A stretch of DNA of 8,872 bases from an uncultured Clostridia bacterium (GTDB taxonomy: Bacteria; Bacillota; Clostridia; TANB77; CAG-508). Position 1 is the stretch's first letter, and every line of letters begins with the position of its first letter. Under the pieces are notes generated by a model. The model had not been told where the DNA came from. It made no database searches and saw nothing but the letters and a program-made list of their open reading frames with translations. Shown piece after piece: positions 1 through 6,015 of this stretch. Location of the stretch: assembly GCA_944393275.1 (NCBI GenBank), contig CALXZQ010000047.1, forward strand, positions 1-8,872, given 5' to 3'. The translations under genes and the position numbers were made by a program.

Positions 1-13
1 ATAGCTTACTTTT

Positions 14-1390
14 TTATATTTCTTTATTTAAATTTCCATTTGTATAAGAATTTCCTTCTAATCTTTGACCATTTTTTATACAGTTTATAATATTATTAAT
101 TTCATCAATTGTCTCATCTAGCACATCTATTCGTAAATAATTGCATCCAATATCAGAGCAATCGATAAAAGTAGTTTTACTGTTATAAATAGTTGTAACT
201 GTATCTATATTATCGGGAATAATCTTAAATTTATATCCTAATCTATCTTTTAAATAATAATTACTATTATTGGTGCACATTTTTGTACAGTTACTATAGC
301 ATTTGTTTGACTCCCCAAGTAAACAATAATTCATATTCATTAAAGGTACATTTCCATAAATTATCATTTCAGTAGGATAATTAGATAAATTCTGTAGAGT
401 ATGTTTATTTAATTCAGGAGAAAGAGTTACTCTACTTGCTCCGTATTTTTGTAATTCATAAATACTATATTTATTAAAAACATTAAAAGTATAATTACAT
501 ACAATATCTAGGTCTTTTATATCTAATTTATCTAATAATTTAAAATTAGAAATATTGGATAAAATAAATCCTTTAATTTTAAAATCCTTAAGGATGCGAT
601 TTAGGTTGTTGATTAGTAAATTTGTATAGTTATTTTTCATAATAGTAGGCAAATAGATATATACATTGAATCTTTTGGATAGAATATCAATTGCTTCTTT
701 ATATTGATTAGATAGAAAAACTTTAAAAGGTATATATACATTATCAATATTTTCTAGTTTAGAGTAATCAAAATTAATATTAATTTTATTTAATAGGATT
801 GAATAAACTTTTTTAGTATCTTTATTTAAAATAATATCTTCCAAATTAGGAATTGTAGCTGAACAATTCTTTCTTAAAATTTTAGCTTCAATATATTTAT
901 CTAATTCATTTAAAGCCATTCTTCTTAATTCATTTAATGTAGAACTGAATTTAGGTAAGAAAAGATTTTTTCCTAAATCTATATTAATTAAATTAAAAGA
1001 ATATTTTGTGTTTGAAGTTTTGGAAATTTGACTCAATATAATTTCAGCAGTAAGAGGATGATTTTCTGCCTTTGTAGGAATTACATCAAGTGTACATGAG
1101 ATGTCTAAATCTTTATATAAATCCAAATTATTTGCAGAAGTAATATTAATAGAAATTGGAGTATTTTCTAAAATTGACACTTGGCAATTTAAAAGGACTT
1201 TCTTATTTTCTTTAGAATAACTATCTGTCGCTAAAGAAGATAGCTCTTTAGAAGATATTTTATATATATTATCATTAATATTAATTCTACCTTTCATTCT
1301 TCCTATTGTTAAAGTTTGGCCAATATCTGCGGATTTTAAATTATTATTATCTTTCATTAGCTCAGATATAGTATATGTACCGGGTTTCAT
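14..1390 (-). CDS. C-terminal part (DUF3656 and second barrel-like region) of a frameshifted U32-family RlhA-like protein
   Basis: This frame continues the U32 protein that begins upstream at 2414. Joining the two frames by removing one C from the CCC run at 1382-1384 gives the smooth reading SLENETGTYTISELM and a protein of about 799 residues. As I recall, clostridial U32 proteins with the DUF3656 domain are about that long. The nominal first residues MKPGT come from an ATG inside the overlap, with no convincing ribosome binding site in front of it, so independent translation is doubtful, although re-initiation is possible. The first ~150 residues match a DUF3656-like beta-rich region. Near residues 344-383 the motifs YGNVPLM, a cluster of four cysteines (C356, C364, C368, C372) and YYLKDR resemble the conserved end of these proteins. 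The cysteines could bind metal, but that is inference. The 458 codons remain open, so decay is recent, or the shift is a sequencing error. Confidence 0.8.
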   Translation of the reverse strand: MKPGTYTISELMKDNNNLKSADIGQTLTIGRMKGRININDNIYKISSKELSSLATDSYSKENKKVLLNCQVSILENTPISINITSANNLDLYKDLDISCTLDVIPTKAENHPLTAEIILSQISKTSNTKYSFNLINIDLGKNLFLPKFSSTLNELRRMALNELDKYIEAKILRKNCSATIPNLEDIILNKDTKKVYSILLNKININFDYSKLENIDNVYIPFKVFLSNQYKEAIDILSKRFNVYIYLPTIMKNNYTNLLINNLNRILKDFKIKGFILSNISNFKLLDKLDIKDLDIVCNYTFNVFNKYSIYELQKYGASRVTLSPELNKHTLQNLSNYPTEMIIYGNVPLMNMNYCLLGESNKCYSNCTKMCTNNSNYYLKDRLGYKFKIIPDNIDTVTTIYNSKTTFIDCSDIGCNYLRIDVLDETIDEINNIINCIKNGQRLEGNSYTNGNLNKEI

Positions 1391-2414
1391 TTTCTAAAGA
1401 AATAGTATCCCCTATACTTAAAGGTTGTTTTAATGTTAATGTAATATGTCCTTTTTTATTATTATAGTTTTGAACCTTACCTAAAAATAATCCCATATTG
1501 TTTTGCTTATTTTTATAAATCAATTTTCTATTGTATTCATTACCTAGGTGACCAGAAGAAAAATTTCCTCTATTAAATACTTGTAAAAGATCAAGTCTAT
1601 CTTTTTCATCAATAATATATTCTGTATTTGATTTTGCTAAATCAATATATTTTCTATAAATTCTAGTAACTGTTGCAACATACTCTGGGGACTTCATTCT
1701 TCCTTCAATTTTGAAGCAACTTACTCCTGAATTTAGTAAATAAGGTATAAAAGGTAATCCATAAACATCACGTGTGCTTAATAAATATCCTTTATTTAAT
1801 AAATGTTTACCGTCATATAATTCATATGGAAGTCTACAAGGCTGAGCACATTTTCCTCTGTTTCCAGACCTACCACCGACTAAACTAGAAAATAAGCATT
1901 GTCCAGAATATGAAATGCATAAAGCACCATGTATAAAACATTCAATTTCAATATTTGAGTTTTTGCAAATATAGTTAATTTCATCAATAGAAAGTTCTCT
2001 AGATAAGACGACACGTTTAAAACCTAGTTCTTGTAATTTTAATACACCTTCTAAATTGTGTATAGACATTTGAGTACTAGCATGAATAGCTAAATCAGGA
2101 AAAGAATCTATTAAAACTTTAGCTAAACCTAAATCTTGTACAATTATTGCATCAATTCCAAATTCATATGCTTTTTTGGCTAGAATAAAGGCATCATTAA
2201 ATTCTTCAGGATTTATAAGGGTATTTAAAGTTAAATTTGTTTTAACACCTCTAGACTTTGCGTAAATTATAGCTTCTTTTAAATTATCTAAACCAAAATT
2301 TTCTGCAAAAGCACGAGCATTAAAAGAACCTGCTCCAAAGTATACACTATCTGCACCATTTTGTACTGCAGCTTTTAAACATTCAAAATTACCAACTGGT
2401 GATAAGAGTTCCAC
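1362..2414 (-). CDS. U32-family protein, N-terminal barrel with [4Fe-4S] Cys motif; RlhA-like, truncated by frameshift
   Basis: This is the N-terminal domain of a peptidase U32 family protein. Despite the family name, characterised relatives are RNA or quinone hydroxylases: RlhA acts on 23S rRNA C2501, TrhP on tRNA U34, and UbiU/UbiV on ubiquinone precursors. The DUF3656-bearing architecture is closest to RlhA. The start MELLSPVGN and the U32 signature around residues 159-176 (ECFIHGALC, then YSGQC) are clear. C166, C173, C189 and C193 form the four-cysteine set that holds an iron-sulphur cluster in characterised members. The GTG start at 2414 is supported by GGAGG six bases upstream. Residues 1-344 read as family sequence. 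The last six (RYIYYI) are out of frame, beginning at a CGG codon that is rare here, followed by a stop. The partner frame begins at 1390. Exact RNA target unknown; the product may be inactive if the shift is real. Confidence 0.85.
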   Translation of the reverse strand: MELLSPVGNFECLKAAVQNGADSVYFGAGSFNARAFAENFGLDNLKEAIIYAKSRGVKTNLTLNTLINPEEFNDAFILAKKAYEFGIDAIIVQDLGLAKVLIDSFPDLAIHASTQMSIHNLEGVLKLQELGFKRVVLSRELSIDEINYICKNSNIEIECFIHGALCISYSGQCLFSSLVGGRSGNRGKCAQPCRLPYELYDGKHLLNKGYLLSTRDVYGLPFIPYLLNSGVSCFKIEGRMKSPEYVATVTRIYRKYIDLAKSNTEYIIDEKDRLDLLQVFNRGNFSSGHLGNEYNRKLIYKNKQNNMGLFLGKVQNYNNKKGHITLTLKQPLSIGDTISLENETRYIYYI

Positions 2415-2420
2415 AATATA

Positions 2421-2425
2421 CCTCC
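2421..2425 (-). promoter_or_regulatory. Ribosome binding site fixing the GTG start of the U32 gene
   Basis: On the minus strand GGAGG lies six bases before GTG at 2414. No ATG is placed as well, and the protein starting at this GTG begins with the family-typical ELLSPVGN, so this site decides the start. A minus-strand TACAAT at 2447-2452 could be the -10 box of the gene, but I see no matching -35 element. Confidence 0.75.
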
Positions 2426-2450
2426 ATTAAATTAACATTTAATACTATTG

Positions 2451-2479
2451 TAACATAAAAAACGTAATTCGCATACTAT
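2451..2479 (+). promoter_or_regulatory. Candidate sporulation (sigma-E/sigma-K type) promoter for the 51-residue Cys-rich protein
   Basis: CATACTAT at 2472-2479 matches seven of eight positions of the Bacillus subtilis sigma-E -10 consensus CATACAHT. TAACATA at 2451-2457, 14 bases upstream, is a partial match to the -35 KMATATT. The same place also gives a sigma-K-like reading (AC, then GCATA about 16-17 bases on). A sigma-A reading is possible but poorer: TTGTAA at 2449 with a 19-base spacer to TACTAT. The call rests on consensus comparison by eye only. Confidence 0.35.
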
Positions 2480-2509
2480 GTCATATAAAATAAAAAGGAG
2501 GGTACAAAT

Positions 2510-2665
2510 ATGCAAGAAGATAGAAATTGCTGCTCATGTAATAATGGTGGATTATTTAGTGGGATTTTCGGAGGAAACGGATGTGGATGCGATAGTAAGA
2601 TGCTATTCTTCATAATAATATTCTTACTATTATTTACAGGATTTGGTTCTGAAAGATGTTGCTAA
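2510..2665 (+). CDS. Small Cys-rich single-helix protein, 51 residues, possibly spore-associated
   Basis: A 51-codon gene begins at ATG 2510, seven bases after a near-perfect ribosome binding site (AAGGAGGG, 2495-2502), and ends at TAA just before a strong terminator. This makes it a complete one-gene transcription unit. The protein has a polar N-terminus with seven cysteines in total (C7, C8, C10, C25, C27, C50, C51), a Gly/Asn-rich stretch (residues 11-26) with a GCGC motif, and a hydrophobic helix at about 31-42 (MLFFIIIFLLLF). It ends in Cys-Cys. Similar tiny Gly/Cys-rich proteins with one hydrophobic segment are common in spore-forming Firmicutes and are often coat- or sporulation-associated, but I cannot name a family. 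The CATACTAT box upstream fits mother-cell expression. Coding status is well supported by signals; function is unknown. Confidence 0.75.
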   Translation: MQEDRNCCSCNNGGLFSGIFGGNGCGCDSKMLFFIIIFLLLFTGFGSERCC

Positions 2666-2679
2666 TTTTATAACAATAC

Positions 2680-2704
2680 AAGCGGATTCATATCCGCTTT
2701 TTTT
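2680..2704 (+). terminator. Rho-independent terminator of the small Cys-rich protein gene
   Basis: An 8-base-pair stem, AAGCGGAT paired with ATCCGCTT around a TCAT loop, runs into a seven-base T tract. It starts 15 bases after the stop codon. It isolates the small gene from the following operon, whose promoter begins 14 bases further on. Confidence 0.9.
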
Positions 2705-2717
2705 ATTACATATATAC

Positions 2718-2746
2718 TTGTAAAATCTTACTAATTAGTGTAGAAT
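2718..2746 (+). promoter_or_regulatory. Sigma-A promoter of the femX-like/alr-like/DUF1189/ftsH-like operon
   Basis: TTGTAA (2718-2723) and TAGAAT (2741-2746) are separated by exactly 17 bases. The expected transcription start is near 2752-2754, just downstream of the preceding terminator. An ATG at 2753 would sit on the transcription start itself, which argues for the TTG start at 2786. I see no other good promoter within the four-gene run, so this one probably drives all of it. Confidence 0.65.
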
Positions 2747-2772
2747 ATTAAAATGAAAGACAAGCTTAAGTT

Positions 2773-2777
2773 GGAGG
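2773..2777 (+). promoter_or_regulatory. Ribosome binding site favouring the TTG start of the FemX-like gene
   Basis: GGAGG lies eight bases before an in-frame TTG at 2786. The in-frame ATG at 2753 has no such site and coincides with the predicted transcription start. Confidence 0.65.
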
Positions 2778-2785
2778 ATAAAAAG

Positions 2786-3847
2786 TTGAGAATATTAGAT
2801 TTAAATAATGAGGATGAAAGAATAAAATATAAACAATTTTTGGAAAATAATGAAAGATGTAATTTTCAACAATCACTTGAATGGGGAAGAGTTAAAAGCT
2901 ATTGGAAAAATGAAGTTGTGATTGCAGAGGATAATAATGGAAATATTAAAGGATCATTAAGCATTTTAGTAAGGAAATTACCTGTATTTGGATATTTAAT
3001 GTATTCATCAAGAGGGCCAGTATGTAACCCACATGATTTAGAGACATTAATACAGCTTACAGAAGGGGCTAAACAATTAGCTAAAAAATATAAAGCGATG
3101 GTTTTAAAAATAGAACCAGACATTAAAAGTGATGATGAAGAATTTAGAAAAATAGTTCAAAGTTTAGGATATAAAATAAAAGATGATGCCAAAAACTTTA
3201 GAGAAGAAATCCAACCAAGATATGTATTTAGATTAGATATAAAAGATAAAACGGAAGATGAAGTATTCAATAATTTCCATTCAAAAACAAGATATAATAT
3301 TAGGTTAGCAATAAGAAAAGGTGTGACAGTAAAAGAAGGGAAAAAAGAAGATCTAAAAGATTTTCACAGAATAATGGTAGAAACCGGAGCTAGGGATGGA
3401 TTTATAATAAGACCACTAGAATATTTTGAAAAAATGTATGATGAATTAGCACCAGAACATATGAAGGTTTTAATGGCATATTATGAAGGAAAACCAATAG
3501 CAGGAGTTATTCCAATAATATATGGAAATAAAACATGGTATTTATATGGAGCAAGTAGTAATGAATATAGAAATGTTATGCCAAATTATCTTCTTCAATG
3601 GGAAATGATAAAAATGGCAATAGCAAAGAAACAAGATGTATTTGACTTAAGAGGCGTATCAGGAGTAGTAGATGAGAACCATCCACAATATGGTTTATAT
3701 AGATTTAAAAAAGGATTTGGAGCGGAATTTACAGAATTCATAGGTGAAATTTATATACCATTCAAACCTTTAAAATATAAACTATATAAAATTTCTGAAA
3801 AGATTTTTAGAAATGTTAGAGGATTTATAAAAACAGCGAAAAAATAA
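2786..3847 (+). CDS. FemX/MurM-like lipid II aminoacyltransferase (FemAB family, peptidoglycan bridge formation)
   Basis: Fem-family enzymes move amino acids from aminoacyl-tRNA onto the stem peptide of lipid II at the inner face of the membrane, starting or extending the peptidoglycan cross-bridge. I use a TTG start (353 residues), giving MRILDLNN, a typical family beginning. An in-frame ATG 33 bases upstream (2753) would add 11 poorly conserved residues. Recognisable blocks are FQQSLEWGRVKSYWK (residues 27-41), HSKTRYNIRLAIRKGV (165-180), the GASSNEYRN/PNYLLQWEMI region (255-275), DLRGVSG (287-293) and GLYRFKKGFG (303-312). These cover both GNAT-like halves. The length and the lack of the long coiled-coil arm of FemA/FemB make it FemX-like. 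No signal peptide or membrane helix is seen, and the basic C-terminus may touch the membrane. It is first in a four-gene operon, 17 bases before a racemase-like gene. The amino acid transferred cannot be read from the sequence. Confidence 0.9.
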   Translation: MRILDLNNEDERIKYKQFLENNERCNFQQSLEWGRVKSYWKNEVVIAEDNNGNIKGSLSILVRKLPVFGYLMYSSRGPVCNPHDLETLIQLTEGAKQLAKKYKAMVLKIEPDIKSDDEEFRKIVQSLGYKIKDDAKNFREEIQPRYVFRLDIKDKTEDEVFNNFHSKTRYNIRLAIRKGVTVKEGKKEDLKDFHRIMVETGARDGFIIRPLEYFEKMYDELAPEHMKVLMAYYEGKPIAGVIPIIYGNKTWYLYGASSNEYRNVMPNYLLQWEMIKMAIAKKQDVFDLRGVSGVVDENHPQYGLYRFKKGFGAEFTEFIGEIYIPFKPLKYKLYKISEKIFRNVRGFIKTAKK

Positions 3848-3864
3848 CAAGGAGTATTAATTAA

Positions 3865-4977
3865 GTGAAGTCTGTAATTGTAAATAAAGAGGACTTAAAA
3901 CATAATATAGAAGTTATAAAAGAATATTCTAAAAAACATAATAGTGGTAATAATACTAAGATAATAGCAGTAGTAAAATCTAATGCTTATGGATTAGGAT
4001 TAATAGAATATACCAAGTTCTTAATAGATAATGATATTGATTGTTTTGCAGTTTCTACTGTTGAAGAAGCAATCTCATTAAGAAAAGCAGATATAAAACA
4101 GGATATACTAATGTTATCATCAACTAGTATAGAAGAAGATGTGGAAAAGTTAATAGATAACAATATCATTTTAACTATTGGATCATCAAAAGCAAAAGAA
4201 GTAATAGAAAAAGTTACAAATAGGAAAAATATAATAGCTAGGGCACATATTGCAATAGATACAGGATTTGGAAGATATGGTTTTTTATATAACCAAAAAG
4301 AAGAAATATTACAAGTAATCCAGCATATAGAAAATATAAAAATTGAGGGGATTTTTTCACACTTCTCATTAGCATTCTATAATAAAGATAAATGGACTCT
4401 AAAGCAGTTCTATAGGTTTCAAGAAGTTATAAACTATCTTAAAGAAAATAATATAGATGTTGGAATAAAACATATATGCAATTCATCAGCGTTTATAAAA
4501 TTTCCACAAATGCATTTAGATGCTGTAAGAATAGGTTCTGCTTTTTTAGGAAGAATATCAGTAGAAAATAAAATAGGACTTAAAAAAATAGGGTATTTAA
4601 AAAGTGAAGTAGCCGAAATAAAGAGATTACCCAAAAAGTGGAATGTAGGTTATTCAAATATATTCAAAACAAAAAAAGAAACACTGATAGCGCTTGCACA
4701 TGTAGGATATTCAGATGGGTTTAATGTTAGGGTATATCCAGATATGTTTAGGCTAATTGATAAAATGAGATATCTAGTAAATAGTATAAAAGACTTTTTT
4801 AGAAAAAAGAATTTAAATGTTATAATAAATGGAAAAATATATAAGATTATTGGAAGACTTGGAATGTATCATATAACTCTAGACATCACAGGAAGTGATA
4901 TAAAAATTGGAGATGAAATTCTGTTAGATATTAATCCGATATATGTAGACAGTAATATAAGAAGGGAGTATAAATAA
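3865..4977 (+). CDS. Divergent alanine racemase-family PLP protein
   Basis: Alanine racemases interconvert L- and D-alanine for peptidoglycan using PLP. The fold is kept: an N-terminal barrel with the PLP lysine K38 in VVKSNAYGLG, IDTGFGRYGF (R137), SHF (H166) and VRIGS (R222), then a beta domain with the second catalytic base Y282 in HVGYSDGF. Several features are unusual. The CMD triplet of ordinary enzymes reads GMY (333-335). A charged, amphipathic stretch of about 22 residues (291-312) is inserted before the beta strand LNVIINGK. The usual segment carrying the phosphate-binding tyrosine near the C-terminus is shortened to NPIYVDSNIRREYK. It therefore looks like a paralogue with altered or possibly lost activity rather than the housekeeping enzyme. 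The start is GTG with AAGGAG ten bases upstream; no ATG fits. It sits between the FemX-like and DUF1189 genes. D-alanine, D-serine or another amino acid are possible substrates, and a non-catalytic role is not excluded. Confidence 0.85.
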   Translation: MKSVIVNKEDLKHNIEVIKEYSKKHNSGNNTKIIAVVKSNAYGLGLIEYTKFLIDNDIDCFAVSTVEEAISLRKADIKQDILMLSSTSIEEDVEKLIDNNIILTIGSSKAKEVIEKVTNRKNIIARAHIAIDTGFGRYGFLYNQKEEILQVIQHIENIKIEGIFSHFSLAFYNKDKWTLKQFYRFQEVINYLKENNIDVGIKHICNSSAFIKFPQMHLDAVRIGSAFLGRISVENKIGLKKIGYLKSEVAEIKRLPKKWNVGYSNIFKTKKETLIALAHVGYSDGFNVRVYPDMFRLIDKMRYLVNSIKDFFRKKNLNVIINGKIYKIIGRLGMYHITLDITGSDIKIGDEILLDINPIYVDSNIRREYK

Positions 4978-4978
4978 T

Positions 4979-5998
4979 ATGGAAAAGAAGACAGAACCTT
5001 TTTTAAAAAAATTAATAGCAAGTATTATAGATTTTGATAAATATCAAGAATTTGCTGTACAAAGCTTAAGTGAAGGATTTAAATATTTTTTAAAACTTAC
5101 TTTTCTTGTTGTAATAATTATAACTATATCATTTACAGTAAAAGTAGGACAAACTATAAATAGTGGTATTAATTATTTAAAAAATGATAGTCCATATTTT
5201 AAATTTGAGGATAATATATTAACTGTAGAAGCAGAAGATGGATTAATATTTGATAATATAGAAGAATTTCAAGGAATCATAATAGTAGATACAAAACAAG
5301 ACCTAAGCGAAGAAAAATTAGAAGAATATAATAAAAAACTTTCTTTATATAGTAATGGAATAATAATCTTAAATGATAGATTAATATTAAGAAATGAATT
5401 GGTAGAAGGGGAAACTATACAAACATATAAAGAATTAGCCGAAGAAAGAAACATAGGAAACTTTGACAAAAATGATGTTGCAGAATATTTTTCAACAAAA
5501 ACAATAATAATGATTTATATATCAATATTTATTAGTTTGTTAATAGTCTTCTTTATGACGTATTTATTTGGAATGATAATAGAATCAATACTTCCAATGA
5601 TTTTAGGATATTTGTTAGGAAGAACAATGGGCTTAAAACTTAAGGCAACAAATGTGTTTAATATTACAGTACATGCTATGACATTATCTGCTCTATTAAG
5701 AGCTATATATATGGCTGTTAATCTAGCAACAGGATTTTATATTCAATATTTTGATATTATGTATGTAACAATTATATTTATTTATATAGTAACAGCATTA
5801 TTTATAATAAGATCTACATTAATAAAGCAACACATAGAACTTATGAAGATTATGGAAGAACAAAAAAAGGTAAAAGAAGAAATTAAAGAAAATTCAGAAA
5901 AACCTAAGGAACAAGAGAAAAAAGAAGATAAAGATGAGAAAAAAGAAGAAAAAAAAGAAGAGGGCAACATAGGAAAAGAAGCAGAAGGAGAAGTATAA
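4979..5998 (+). CDS. DUF1189-family multi-pass membrane protein with Lys/Glu-rich cytoplasmic tail
   Basis: The predicted layout is a short cytoplasmic N-terminus, one helix (about 37-56), an extracytoplasmic domain (57-172) and a C-terminal bundle of about four helices (174-198, 203-218, 226-250, 258-278). Residues 285-339 form a helical then disordered tail made almost only of Lys and Glu. This arrangement, with YFKFEDNILTVE, then IIVDT and NGIIILNDRLI in the outer domain, is that of DUF1189 proteins, which have no firmly known function and are sometimes linked to maltodextrin loci in bacilli. The gene starts one base after the preceding stop and is followed 17 bases later by the FtsH-like gene, so the three are likely co-translated. 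The outer domain could sense or bind a wall component, and the exposed tail could be a handle for the protease encoded next door; both are inference. Confidence 0.75.
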   Translation: MEKKTEPFLKKLIASIIDFDKYQEFAVQSLSEGFKYFLKLTFLVVIIITISFTVKVGQTINSGINYLKNDSPYFKFEDNILTVEAEDGLIFDNIEEFQGIIIVDTKQDLSEEKLEEYNKKLSLYSNGIIILNDRLILRNELVEGETIQTYKELAEERNIGNFDKNDVAEYFSTKTIIMIYISIFISLLIVFFMTYLFGMIIESILPMILGYLLGRTMGLKLKATNVFNITVHAMTLSALLRAIYMAVNLATGFYIQYFDIMYVTIIFIYIVTALFIIRSTLIKQHIELMKIMEEQKKVKEEIKENSEKPKEQEKKEDKDEKKEEKKEEGNIGKEAEGEV

Positions 5999-6015
5999 AG
6001 GAGAGAAAATAAGTA

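Noticed and set aside
1..13. T-rich end of the window as terminator of the U32 gene
   Set aside because: Only 13 bases are available and no complete hairpin can be seen.
1362..1390. Programmed +1 frameshift in the U32 gene
   Set aside because: There is no upstream Shine-Dalgarno-like stimulator, the shift point is not a stop codon, and a slip from ACC to CCC pairs poorly. A simple one-base insertion or read error explains it better.
2415..2509. Riboswitch or leader RNA between the divergent U32 and small-protein genes
   Set aside because: The stretch is short and AT-rich with no stable stems; it holds only the possible promoters and the two ribosome binding sites.
5949..6012. A8 tract in the DUF1189 tail as a slippery site producing a fusion to the FtsH-like protein
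   Set aside because: The -1 frame, which is the frame of the FtsH-like gene, meets TAA at 6010-6012 just before the ATG at 6016, so no fusion can form.
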